This document shows positions 37,272-46,281 of a DNA stretch of 64,000 nucleotides, in pieces. Position numbers and translations under genes: made by a program. The DNA comes from Catenovulum sp052056295 (GTDB lineage Bacteria; Pseudomonadota; Gammaproteobacteria; Enterobacterales; Alteromonadaceae), in NCBI RefSeq assembly GCF_052056295.1, contig NZ_CP182493.1, positions 620,001 through 684,000 of the forward strand. Reading direction: 5' to 3'. Position 1 is the stretch's first letter. Every line of letters starts with the position of its first letter. The notes under the pieces were generated by a model. That model made no database searches. It was not told the origin of the DNA and saw nothing but the letters and a program-made list of their open reading frames with translations.

Positions 37272-40200
37272 TTAATTTTTCGCTTTCAAAAAACACAGTA
37301 ACAACGCAGGTAGCGTAGTTAAACTGATTAACGTTGAAAACGCGATGCCGCTTAACACTATAATCCCTACTCCTCGATATAACTCAGAACCTTCACCCGG
37401 TATTAACACCAAAGGGGCTAAGCCGCATAATGTGGTTACAGTCGACATCACTATAGGTTTTAAACGCGTTTGTACCGCAGACGTTACCGCTTGCTTAATG
37501 TCTGTCATGCCAGCTTCAATATTGCGTCTGCTTTGGTCGACTATCAAAATTGGGTTATTCACTACAGTACCGAGCAAGATCAGAAAACCCAACATAGTGA
37601 TCATGTCAAATGGTTGATGCATACCTAAACCATTAGCCGCTACTAAACCTAACAAACCACCTGCCATACCTAAAGGCACTGTCGCTAAAATAAACAAGGG
37701 ATAGCCCCAATGTTTAAAAATAGCCACTAACAGCAAATAACACAGTGCTATCGCAATCACAAAATTGCTCGATAACGCCTGTTTAGTTTTGTCTAATTGA
37801 TCGGCTGCGCCACCAATACTGACATTGACGCCCTGTTTTAAATCCCCTTGATTGCGCAATTTTGTCAGTAGTTCGTTTCTAACAATCTGCTCAGCTGTTT
37901 CAAGGGCCACATCGCGTGGAGGGATAATATACACAGTTACAGTACGTTTACCGTCAATTCGGCGTAAACTATCACTATCGGCTTTTTCTACTATGTCCGC
38001 CAATGAATTCAGCGGCACTAGCCCGTTATTGGTTAAAATCGGTGCTTGCGCAAGTTGTGACAACTGTTGTTTATTACCAGCTGATGAAAATAAAAATACA
38101 TCTACTTTGTCATCATCCAATATCAATTCATCAACATACGCACCGTCACTTAATGCGGCAATGGTGTAACCTAATTCATTAGCACTCATACCAACTTCAG
38201 CGAGCCGTTGCCAGCGTGGTTGAATTTCGATTAATGGTTGATCTAACGTCAGTGACGACGGCTGTGAATTTACTTGTGGTGAATCAAATAATTCATTGGC
38301 TAAAGTATAAATAGCGTTGGCCGCTTGATATAAATCGGCTTGATTAGCGCCACTAATGTCCAATGCAACCGCTCTAGTGCCACCGTCGTTACTACTGATA
38401 ATTGACCCCCTTGATGAAAAGGCACGCATGCCAGGGTAAGTTTTAAATTTAGCTGTTATTGCTTTCATCATAGCGTCAATATGCTCAGCATTGACTGGCT
38501 CACTTAAAAACCATATACGGCCAACATTAATAGAAATCGAGTAATATTTAAGTGGTGGGATATCAGTTTCACCCCGTTCAAATGCCGCAGGATCAGCATT
38601 TAAATGCTGATTAAAATATGGGATAAGCTCATCACCTATTTTTTCCATATGGCTGAGATTGTAGCCAGGAGGCGCAATCATCATAGAAAAGGCTTTTGGC
38701 TCTTCCCCTTCTGGTAAATATTCCGCTTTTGGCATTAACAACCAGGCGCCACCCAAGACTAAAACGACGGAAGCAATCAATACACTGACACGTGATTTTG
38801 GCTTGTCCAATAGCTTGATAAAAACGCTTGGTAGACGCATCTGCTTATCGTCTGAGGATTGTTGGCATGCGAATTTGGCGCTGGCAGCAGGCACAACAAA
38901 TATTGCCACTAACATAGAAGCTATAATGGCCGCTGAAATGGCAATAGCGACATCCGAATATAATTGGCCAGCCTCTTGTTGAATAAATAAGATAGGTGCA
39001 AACACCAAGACAGTTGTTAAAGTAGATGCCAACACAGCTGGCCATACTTCTTGCACACCGGTAATTGCTGAAGTTATTTTGTCTAAACCACGCTTTCTCG
39101 CTTGGTTTATATTTTCTAAAACAACTATGGTGTTATCCACAGTCATACCTATGGCAAAAGCAACACCCGCCAAAGATATTACGTTGATAGTGCGGTTAAA
39201 AAACAATAAACCTAAAAATGCGGCTATGGTACATATAGGTACACCCAAAACGCCGATAAGGGTTGAACGTGGGCTTTTTAAAAACCAAAACATCACTAAG
39301 GTTGCTAATAACGCGCCTAAACCCAAATTAACCCAAACATTTTTAATGGAGCCTTGCACGTAACGAACATCGTCACTTAATAAAGTCAGTTGCAAACCAT
39401 TATCTTGTAAAAGCTCGCTATTTATCCGTTCGACTACATTCAGCATTTGCTCTTTTATCGCCATAACATTCGAGCCACTTTCGCGCTGCACCATTAAGAG
39501 TAGTGTTCTCTCGCCCTCGTTATAACCTATGCTTCGCACTTCGTAGTGATCTAAGTTCACCTCAGCAACGTCTTTTAATTTAATTGTGCTATTTTGTCGC
39601 TGCGCAATCACTAGCTCTTCTAACGCTTTGGCTGAATCAAATCTGCCGACCATACGCAATAAATATCGACGTTTGCCACTGTCGATATCACCGGCTGAAG
39701 CGTCTCTGTTTCTAGCGCGAATTGCATCTCGAACATCTGTGAGCTTTAAGCCTCGTGCAACCAACTTTTGTTGATCTATCAGTATTTGTACTTGCCGTAA
39801 CGCTCCACCGCGAATAGCAATTTGTGAAACCCCAGCAACACGCTCCATTTCAGGACGCACCACATCTTCGGCAAAGTCCCTAAGCATATCTATGTCTAAA
39901 TTTAATGGGTTGCCCGCTTGTGGTTTTAAATTAAAAAACATAAAGGCATTGCTTGAAAACGAACTGCTGTATAGCACAGGCTGGTCAACATTTTCTGGAT
40001 AATTCGGCACTTGCGACAATGCATTGCTCACTTTAATCAGGGCTTCGTTGATATCGACCCCAAAAGGAAATTCAAGCTCAATTTGCGCTTGGCCTGTATT
40101 AGCAAAACTCGACATACGCTTCATATTAGGGATGACACGCAAGTAGCGCTCTTGCTCAATCAATATCTCTTTTTCGACGTCTTGCGGTGTTGCACCTGGC

Positions 40201-40346
40201 CATTGAGTAACAACAGATATGGTGCGCACTTCTAAATCGGGGATCATCTGTACTGGTATTTTAAATGCGGCAACAATGCCTAAGATACAAGCAATCAGAA
40301 CAGTAACAGCAACTAAAATTGAATGTTTAACAGCGCCAGCTAACAT
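37272..40346 (-). CDS. RND-family efflux transporter, inner-membrane pump
   Basis: A proton-driven pump of the AcrB/hydrophobe-amphiphile efflux class, 1024 residues, with the usual two repeats of one helix, a periplasmic porter loop and a bundle of helices. N-terminal FKIPVQMIPDLEVRTISVVTQ and WPGATPQDVEKEI, helix 4 with GMTVDNTIVVLENI (the relay Asp position) and the second-half LLGTVVNNPILIVDQSRR are clear family marks. Its ATG shares one base with the stop of the upstream adaptor gene. No outer-membrane channel gene is adjacent, so a TolC-type channel must come from elsewhere. Substrates are unknown. A Fur-box match upstream of the adaptor suggests iron control. Confidence 0.93.
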   Translation of the reverse strand: MLAGAVKHSILVAVTVLIACILGIVAAFKIPVQMIPDLEVRTISVVTQWPGATPQDVEKEILIEQERYLRVIPNMKRMSSFANTGQAQIELEFPFGVDINEALIKVSNALSQVPNYPENVDQPVLYSSSFSSNAFMFFNLKPQAGNPLNLDIDMLRDFAEDVVRPEMERVAGVSQIAIRGGALRQVQILIDQQKLVARGLKLTDVRDAIRARNRDASAGDIDSGKRRYLLRMVGRFDSAKALEELVIAQRQNSTIKLKDVAEVNLDHYEVRSIGYNEGERTLLLMVQRESGSNVMAIKEQMLNVVERINSELLQDNGLQLTLLSDDVRYVQGSIKNVWVNLGLGALLATLVMFWFLKSPRSTLIGVLGVPICTIAAFLGLLFFNRTINVISLAGVAFAIGMTVDNTIVVLENINQARKRGLDKITSAITGVQEVWPAVLASTLTTVLVFAPILFIQQEAGQLYSDVAIAISAAIIASMLVAIFVVPAASAKFACQQSSDDKQMRLPSVFIKLLDKPKSRVSVLIASVVLVLGGAWLLMPKAEYLPEGEEPKAFSMMIAPPGYNLSHMEKIGDELIPYFNQHLNADPAAFERGETDIPPLKYYSISINVGRIWFLSEPVNAEHIDAMMKAITAKFKTYPGMRAFSSRGSIISSNDGGTRAVALDISGANQADLYQAANAIYTLANELFDSPQVNSQPSSLTLDQPLIEIQPRWQRLAEVGMSANELGYTIAALSDGAYVDELILDDDKVDVFLFSSAGNKQQLSQLAQAPILTNNGLVPLNSLADIVEKADSDSLRRIDGKRTVTVYIIPPRDVALETAEQIVRNELLTKLRNQGDLKQGVNVSIGGAADQLDKTKQALSSNFVIAIALCYLLLVAIFKHWGYPLFILATVPLGMAGGLLGLVAANGLGMHQPFDMITMLGFLILLGTVVNNPILIVDQSRRNIEAGMTDIKQAVTSAVQTRLKPIVMSTVTTLCGLAPLVLIPGEGSELYRGVGIIVLSGIAFSTLISLTTLPALLLCFLKAKN

Positions 40347-41413
40347 TATTCTAGCCCCGCCACGTTAGAAGGTTTTATTTGAATTGCTTGTTGGTCTTTG
40401 AGCATTTCATTGCCTTCGGTGATGACATTATCCGTTGCTGATAAACCACTTAGAATTTCAATGTACTCACCAATGCGCTCACCAATAACAACCGACTTAC
40501 GTACAGCTTTATTATCACTTGCAATAAATACACTATAACCACCATCAGGGTGGCGTAATAATGCATCAGAAGGGATGGTTAAAACATTTTGTTGAATATT
40601 TTTAAGTGGGATTGCCACACGTGCAGACAAACCAACTTGCACTTCAGCTTGTTGTGAAAGTTCGACCCGCAATAAAAAGCTGCGATTTTGGCTATCGACT
40701 AGCGGCACTTTGGCAAAAACTTTACCAGAAATTTTTGTCGAATGATTGTTATCAAGTTCAAGCATGACAGTTTTATCTTTGTCGATTCGGGCAAAGTATT
40801 CTTGTGGTACGGCCAAATCTAGCCATAACTTTTGTAAATTTACTAGCTCAAAGGTTTGTTGACCGCGGTTAACCCATTCACCTACGTCTAATTTTCGGCT
40901 GACTATTACTCCGGCAAATGGTGCAACAAGTTGGTGGCGGTTAACTAATTCCTGTTGGTATTGGTAGTTGGCAGTTATTTTAGCTAAATGAGCTTGGGTG
41001 ACAGCCTCGTTAGTCACTCTCTGTTCCAGCTCGGTTTGTGGTAATAATTGTTGCTGTGATAACGACTTTGCTTCCGCTAAGCGCCTTTTCGCTTCATTAA
41101 ACTCGACTTGAGCTTGTTGTAATTCAGCTTTAATAGCCTGCAACTGCGCTTGTGCAAGTTTATCGTCTAATGCTAATAACACTTGGCCTTTAGTTACAAA
41201 ATCCCCTGTTTCTACGTGCAATTGCGTAACGACTCCATCAATTAAACTCGACAAATTTGCATGCTCAGCAGAATTTATTGTGCCAGTTAACTCAAGGCTT
41301 CGGCTATTTTCTTGCTGACTTACAGGCGCAATCACTACATTAGCCGGCGGATTTGCCAGTGTTTGCCAAGAAAATAACAACAAGAAGAAAGTGAGACAGT
41401 TTAACTTTTGCAT
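40346..41413 (-). CDS. RND efflux periplasmic adaptor (membrane fusion protein)
   Basis: A 355-residue adaptor linking the RND pump to an outer-membrane channel. A signal peptide (CLTFFLLLFSWQTLA) with no lipobox means it is soluble-periplasmic or anchored by other means. A lipoyl-like half-motif, LHVETGDFVTKGQVLLALD (about residues 70-88), precedes an alpha-hairpin coiled coil (about 90-160). The second lipoyl half is APFAGVIVSRKLDVGEWV, followed by the beta-barrel and membrane-proximal domains. The order adaptor then pump, overlapping by one base, is standard for RND operons. Confidence 0.92.
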   Translation of the reverse strand: MQKLNCLTFFLLLFSWQTLANPPANVVIAPVSQQENSRSLELTGTINSAEHANLSSLIDGVVTQLHVETGDFVTKGQVLLALDDKLAQAQLQAIKAELQQAQVEFNEAKRRLAEAKSLSQQQLLPQTELEQRVTNEAVTQAHLAKITANYQYQQELVNRHQLVAPFAGVIVSRKLDVGEWVNRGQQTFELVNLQKLWLDLAVPQEYFARIDKDKTVMLELDNNHSTKISGKVFAKVPLVDSQNRSFLLRVELSQQAEVQVGLSARVAIPLKNIQQNVLTIPSDALLRHPDGGYSVFIASDNKAVRKSVVIGERIGEYIEILSGLSATDNVITEGNEMLKDQQAIQIKPSNVAGLE

Positions 41414-41508
41414 ATAGCAGCCTATTTATTGCACTCGGGTGCAGGTAATTATTTTATAAAGGGTTTTCTAGAGCCTGATATCTTAACTAATTTCCAAACA
41501 AGTTAAAA

Positions 41509-41527
41509 GCAAATGACAATCATTATC
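41509..41527. promoter_or_regulatory. Probable Fur box upstream of the RND efflux operon
   Basis: GCAAATGACAATCATTATC matches the 19-bp Fur consensus GATAATGATAATCATTATC at 16 of 19 positions. It lies about 95 bp upstream of the adaptor ATG (41413), where a minus-strand promoter would sit. It is the strongest Fur-like site I saw in the window. Confidence 0.6.
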
Positions 41528-41556
41528 AACAAGAAAATAAGGTAAATTTTAGGCAT

Positions 41557-41583
41557 AAAAAAAGCCTCTTTCGAGGCTTTTTT
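41557..41583 (-). terminator. Intrinsic terminator of rpoD
   Basis: AAAAAAGCCTC-TTTC-GAGGCTTTTTT is a long stem with a four-base loop and runs of A and T on both sides, 24 bp after the rpoD stop on the minus strand. Confidence 0.88.
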
Positions 41584-41607
41584 AAATAAGATATTTGCAG
41601 TAGCTGA

Positions 41608-43443
41608 CTATTCGTCTAAGAAGCTGCGCAATTGCTCAGAGCGCGAAGGATGACGTAATTTACGTAATGCCTTAGCTTCAATCTGACGAATACGCTCACG
41701 GGTTACGTCAAACTGCTTACCAACCTCTTCTAACGTGTGATCAGTATTCATATCAATACCAAAACGCATACGTAATACTTTAGACTCACGTGCAGTTAAA
41801 CCTGCTAGTACATCACGTGTTGCCGCTTGTAAGTTTTCTGAAGTTGCAGCATCAACTGGAGAGCTGATGGTGTTATCTTCAATAAAATCACCTAAGTGTG
41901 AATCTTCATCATCACCAATTGGCGTCTCCATAGAGATAGGCTCTTTGGCAATTTTCATCACTTTACGGATTTTATCTTCCGGCATCTGCATCTGTTCAGC
42001 CAACTCTTCAGGTGTTGGCTCACGACCTTTTTCTTGCAACATTTGACGAGAAATACGATTCAATTTATTAATCGTTTCAATCATATGTACAGGAATACGT
42101 ATGGTACGTGCTTGGTCAGCAATTGAACGCGTGATCGCCTGACGGATCCACCAAGTTGCATAAGTTGAAAACTTATAACCACGACGGTATTCAAACTTAT
42201 CTACCGCTTTCATCAAACCTATATTACCTTCTTGGATTAAATCCAAGAACTGTAAACCACGGTTAGTGTATTTTTTCGCAATTGAAATTACCAAACGTAA
42301 GTTAGCTTCAACCATTTCTTTTTTCGCACGGCGCGCTTTCGCTTCACCGATAGACATACGACGGTTGATGTCTTTAATGCTAACAACACTGAGTTTAGTT
42401 TCTTCTTCAATTTGCTTAAGCTTTTGAATACAACGTAAAATTTCGTCTTTATATTCGTCAAGCTTAACTGAATAATCTTTGTTTGCCGCAATTGCATTGT
42501 CTAACCAAGCTGTAGATGTTTCATCACCTGCAAATGCACGAGTGAATTCTTTTTTCGGCATTTTTGAATATTCAACCGCGTGTTTCATGATGATACGTTC
42601 TTGTGTACGTACTTTATCCATCATGCCACGCATATGGCCAACCAATTTATCAAACTGTTTTGGCACTAAGCGGAATAACTTAAAGATATTGCTTAATTCT
42701 TCAATTTGCGCACGTGTATCAGGGTGGCTGCGGCCTTTTTCATCCACAACTTTCATCACGTTTTCGTATGCTACACGTAATTCATTGAATTTTTCGCGCG
42801 CTAATTCAGGATCAATACCTGTATCTTCTTCTGCATCATCATCGTCGTCATCATCTTCATCGTCTAACTCGTCTTGCGACAATTCAGAACCAACGTGAGT
42901 AGCAGTTGGAGCCATAACATCATCAGGCTCATTTGGATCAATAAATCCAGATACGATATCAGTTAAGCGGATTTCTTCCGCTTCAACTTTGTCGTATTGA
43001 TCTAATAAATAGGTGATGGCTTCTGGAAATTCTGCAACTGAGCATTGAACTTGGTTGATGCCTTCTTCAATACGCTTAGCAATGTCAATTTCGCCTTCAC
43101 GCGTTAAAAGCTCAACCGTACCCATTTCACGCATATACATACGCACTGGGTCTGTCGTTCGACCAATTTCGCTTTCTACTGAAGCTAAAGCTTGAGCCGC
43201 TGCTTCTGCAGCCTCTTCGTCTGTAGCATTTGTTTCTTCTGACATCAATAATGCATCGGCATCAGGCGCAGATTCGAAAACCTGAATACCCATGTCGTTG
43301 ATCATACTAATGATGTCTTCAATCTGGTCTGAATCGACTATCTCTTGTGGTAGATGGTCGTTAACTTCGGCATAAGTTAAATAGCCCTGCTCTTTACCTT
43401 TAGCAACGAGCAACTTAAGTTGTGACTGACGGTTTTGCTCCAT
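41608..43443 (-). CDS. rpoD: RNA polymerase primary sigma factor RpoD (sigma-70)
   Basis: The housekeeping sigma factor, 611 residues. Region 1.1 occupies the N-terminus, region 1.2 is DPVRMYMREMGTVELLTREG, and an acidic run of Asp/Glu (about residues 191-204) lies in the non-conserved insert. Region 2 has LDLIQEGNIGLMKAVDKFEY and RRGYKFSTYATWWIRQAITR, region 3 is IPVHMIETINKLNR, and region 4.2 has TLEEVGKQFDVTRERIRQIE, read as a helix-turn-helix. It is the last gene of the rpsU-yqeY-dnaG-rpoD set, 138 bp after dnaG, with its own terminator. The polymerase-binding and promoter-contact positions appear intact. Confidence 0.98.
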   Translation of the reverse strand: MEQNRQSQLKLLVAKGKEQGYLTYAEVNDHLPQEIVDSDQIEDIISMINDMGIQVFESAPDADALLMSEETNATDEEAAEAAAQALASVESEIGRTTDPVRMYMREMGTVELLTREGEIDIAKRIEEGINQVQCSVAEFPEAITYLLDQYDKVEAEEIRLTDIVSGFIDPNEPDDVMAPTATHVGSELSQDELDDEDDDDDDDAEEDTGIDPELAREKFNELRVAYENVMKVVDEKGRSHPDTRAQIEELSNIFKLFRLVPKQFDKLVGHMRGMMDKVRTQERIIMKHAVEYSKMPKKEFTRAFAGDETSTAWLDNAIAANKDYSVKLDEYKDEILRCIQKLKQIEEETKLSVVSIKDINRRMSIGEAKARRAKKEMVEANLRLVISIAKKYTNRGLQFLDLIQEGNIGLMKAVDKFEYRRGYKFSTYATWWIRQAITRSIADQARTIRIPVHMIETINKLNRISRQMLQEKGREPTPEELAEQMQMPEDKIRKVMKIAKEPISMETPIGDDEDSHLGDFIEDNTISSPVDAATSENLQAATRDVLAGLTARESKVLRMRFGIDMNTDHTLEEVGKQFDVTRERIRQIEAKALRKLRHPSRSEQLRSFLDE

Positions 43444-43581
43444 ACAGACTTCCGATTACCTATGAAATGAAAATAAAATAACTGTGCAGTGAACTCGTCA
43501 TTATAGCAGAGTTTTACACCGAATACATAAATTGAAATTGATAACTACTATTTTTAGTCAAGATTCTAGTACACTGATGGC

Positions 43582-45345
43582 TCACTTAGCTTTCAATAAC
43601 TGTAAATATTCTTGCTTTTCAGCAGGTGTAATCAAATTCATCTTAGCTTTTGTTTGTAATTCAGCTTTTCGCCTATTAACAAACATAGCTAATATTTTTT
43701 CAATTGCATCTAAAAATACCACTTCTGTGTTTGCTTCATCGACATGATGTTCCCAAGCTAACAACTGAGAGAGTATTTTTTCTTGTTTAGTTCCACGCCA
43801 ATCTTCGAGCATGGAAGCAGCGCTAGCATTAGGATGCTGGCGATAGTAGCGTATTAATAACACTAAAAATTCGACACCTGGCTCGTCCATAGCCGCAAGT
43901 AATTCTAATTGGCCATCTTGTAAATGCGCCAGATGATCTAATAGATGGGGGCAAGATAACAATAATGCAACCGCCATTCTAACAGGGGTGATTTTTTTAC
44001 TGCTTGCAGCATTTTGTTGTGCAAGTTTTGCTTTGGCTTGACCGACTCTATCCACCTTCTGTGTCGGCAACTCTCGCTTTAACTTAACCGCTAATGTTGA
44101 GTTAATTGAATGTTTGTATTCACTCTCTGGCATACTATCAATTAACGGCTGCGCCAATTGACTGAGTTTAGAACGGGCAAAATCCCCTTCTGTTTCACCA
44201 ATTTTTTCGTAAAGTTGTTGGTAGAAGAAAGCAACTAAATCTTGTGCTTGTTCAACTTGTTGCTCAAATGCCGCTTTTCCGTGCGCTTTAACATACGAAT
44301 CGGGGTCTTCACCATCAGGCAAAAACATAAATTTAATTCGAATACCATCAACTAAACTAGGTAATGCATTTTCTAATGTGCGCCAAGCTGCGGCTCTACC
44401 GGCATTATCACCGTCATAACAACAAACAATTTCACTGGTTGTTCTAAGCATCAGCTTAATTTGGTCTTCAGTTGTTGAAGTACCTAAGGATGCAACCGCG
44501 TATGTAACGCCAGCTTGGAACAAAGCCACTACATCCATATAACCTTCAACCACAATTAAACGGTCGATTGAACGATTAGCATTACGTGCTTGATATAAAC
44601 CGTATAATTCGCGGCCTTTGTGGAAAATACGTGTTTCTGGTGAGTTTAAATATTTAGGTTTAGCATCACCTAAAACTCGTCCACCGAAACCTATGCATTT
44701 GCCGCGTCTATCTAAAATAGGAAACATTAAACGACCACGAAATCTATCGTATAAACGTTTGTTTTCTTCTTTTTCGATTAGCATGCCAATATCGCGCAAT
44801 TGCTCGGCTGCTTGACGGCTTTTGCCGACCGCCTTTAACAAACCATCCCATTCGTCTGGTGAATAGCCAATTTGAAAATGTTCAATAGTTTGTTGGTTTA
44901 AGCCGCGCTGATTTATGTAATCCAATACAGCTGGTGAATTTGCATCGTTATTGAGTTTGTATTGAAAAAACTCAATGGCTTGCGCCATTAATTCATAATC
45001 CTGTTTGGCATGAACATTGTTATAGCGGCTATTGTCGTCACCACCTTCTCTGGGTACAGCTAAACCATGTTGGCCCGCAAGTTCTTCAATTGCATCAACA
45101 AATTCTAGGTTGTCGTATTCCATTAAAAATGAAATAACATTGCCTTTAGCACCACAACCAAAACAATAATAAAACTGTTTATCCGGTGCGACTGAAAAAG
45201 AAGGTGTTTTTTCGTTATGGAAAGGACAACAGGCAGAATAGTTTTTGCCGGCTTTTTTTAAACGCACACGCGAGTCTATTACCTCTACAATATCTGTACG
45301 GGCAATTAGATCGTCAATAAAACTTTTGGGTATGCGTCCGGCCAT
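43582..45345 (-). CDS. dnaG: DNA primase
   Basis: Makes RNA primers at the replication fork. The 587-residue protein has an N-terminal CHC2 zinc finger (CPFHNEKTPSFSVAPDKQF, then YYCFGCGAKG, at about residues 40-68), the RNA-polymerase core, a TOPRIM domain with VVEGYMDVVALFQAG and YDGDNAGRAA (about 265-320), and a helical C-terminal domain for DnaB. Length and motifs match E. coli DnaG. It is separated from yqeY by a strong intrinsic terminator, so part of its transcription must come from read-through or from an internal promoter, as in the classic rpsU-dnaG-rpoD operon. Confidence 0.97.
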   Translation of the reverse strand: MAGRIPKSFIDDLIARTDIVEVIDSRVRLKKAGKNYSACCPFHNEKTPSFSVAPDKQFYYCFGCGAKGNVISFLMEYDNLEFVDAIEELAGQHGLAVPREGGDDNSRYNNVHAKQDYELMAQAIEFFQYKLNNDANSPAVLDYINQRGLNQQTIEHFQIGYSPDEWDGLLKAVGKSRQAAEQLRDIGMLIEKEENKRLYDRFRGRLMFPILDRRGKCIGFGGRVLGDAKPKYLNSPETRIFHKGRELYGLYQARNANRSIDRLIVVEGYMDVVALFQAGVTYAVASLGTSTTEDQIKLMLRTTSEIVCCYDGDNAGRAAAWRTLENALPSLVDGIRIKFMFLPDGEDPDSYVKAHGKAAFEQQVEQAQDLVAFFYQQLYEKIGETEGDFARSKLSQLAQPLIDSMPESEYKHSINSTLAVKLKRELPTQKVDRVGQAKAKLAQQNAASSKKITPVRMAVALLLSCPHLLDHLAHLQDGQLELLAAMDEPGVEFLVLLIRYYRQHPNASAASMLEDWRGTKQEKILSQLLAWEHHVDEANTEVVFLDAIEKILAMFVNRRKAELQTKAKMNLITPAEKQEYLQLLKAK

Positions 45346-45365
45346 TTATTCTTATGCGTGTAAAA

Positions 45366-45395
45366 CAACAAAACCGCACAATTGTGCGGTTTTGT
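45366..45395 (-). terminator. Strong terminator between yqeY and dnaG
   Basis: AACAAAACCGCACAATTGTGCGGTTTTGTT is a perfect 30-bp palindrome with T/A-rich ends. It lies about 23 bp after the yqeY stop and 20 bp before dnaG, mirroring the terminator known between rpsU and dnaG in E. coli. Confidence 0.88.
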
Positions 45396-45417
45396 TAAAA
45401 AGAGATCAAGCTGAAAG

Positions 45418-45864
45418 TTAAGCGTTTAATTTTGCTTTAACAAGTTGGCTGACAACAGCCATATCTGCTCGGCCTTGCACTTGTGGACGAATTAGGTTCA
45501 TCACCTTACCCATGTCCTGCATGCCTTGAGCACCACTTTCTGACACTGCATTCGCAATTAAATCGGCAACTTCTTGCTCGCTTAATGCTGCAGGTAAAAA
45601 AGTTTCTAATACTTTAATTTCTGCTTCTTCGATATCTGCAAGGTCGGCACGGCCACCTTGTGTATACTGTTCAACTGAGTCTTTACGCTGTTTGACCATT
45701 TTAGTAAGCACAGCTAAAACCTCATCATCATTTAAGGTTTTTTGGCCGTCAACTTCTAATTGTTTAATGGCAGACAACGCAAGCCTAATAGTACCAAGGC
45801 GAACCTTGTCTTTGGCTTTCATTGCCTCTTTCATGGCGTTTTTCAGCTGTTCAGTAAGAGTCAT
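45418..45864 (-). CDS. yqeY: GatB/YqeY domain protein
   Basis: A 148-residue helical protein homologous to the C-terminal tRNA-binding tail domain of GatB. Family features are MTLTEQLKNAMKEAMKAKD at the start, RLALSAIKQLEVD, LTKMVKQRKDSVEQYTQGGR, LETFLPAALSEQEV, and the end MGKVMNLIRPQVQGRADM. Its precise role is not established; it may relate to transamidation or to translation quality control. It sits between rpsU (17-bp gap) and dnaG (behind a terminator), the usual place in many gammaproteobacteria. Confidence 0.92.
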   Translation of the reverse strand: MTLTEQLKNAMKEAMKAKDKVRLGTIRLALSAIKQLEVDGQKTLNDDEVLAVLTKMVKQRKDSVEQYTQGGRADLADIEEAEIKVLETFLPAALSEQEVADLIANAVSESGAQGMQDMGKVMNLIRPQVQGRADMAVVSQLVKAKLNA

Positions 45865-45880
45865 GAGTTTATCTAATCTC

Positions 45881-46096
45881 TTAGTATAACTTTACACGAC
45901 GAGCGTTTTCACGCGAAACTTTCTTAGCGTGACGCTTAACAGCAGCAGCTTTTTTACGCTTACGCTCAGAAGTTGGCTTCTCGTAAAATTCACGGCTACG
46001 TACGTCTGCTAAAATACCCGCTTTTTCACATGAACGCTTGAAACGACGTAAAGCTACGTCAAACGGCTCGTTTTCTCTTACCTTAACAATTGGCAT
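45881..46096 (-). CDS. rpsU: 30S ribosomal protein S21
   Basis: A 71-residue, strongly basic small-subunit protein needed for efficient initiation. The sequence begins MPIVKVRENEPFDVALRRFK and ends with an Arg/Lys-rich tail (RKRKKAAAVKRHAKK), exactly the S21 form. It heads the macromolecular-synthesis operon, divergent from tsaD, with 185 bp of shared upstream DNA. Confidence 0.98.
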   Translation of the reverse strand: MPIVKVRENEPFDVALRRFKRSCEKAGILADVRSREFYEKPTSERKRKKAAAVKRHAKKVSRENARRVKLY

Positions 46097-46281
46097 TAAA
46101 TATCACCTCAGGATAATTTGATATTGACCGCTTCGAACAATTATTAAGCGGTTCTACTAAAAAATGGTGCCGAATTGTAATCCAATTATTCAACGAAAGT
46201 AAAGTTATTGAACACAAAAACTGGTTAAATAAATTCAAGATGGCTAAAATGCGCGCCAACAAGCAGTTATTGAGGTAAAAA

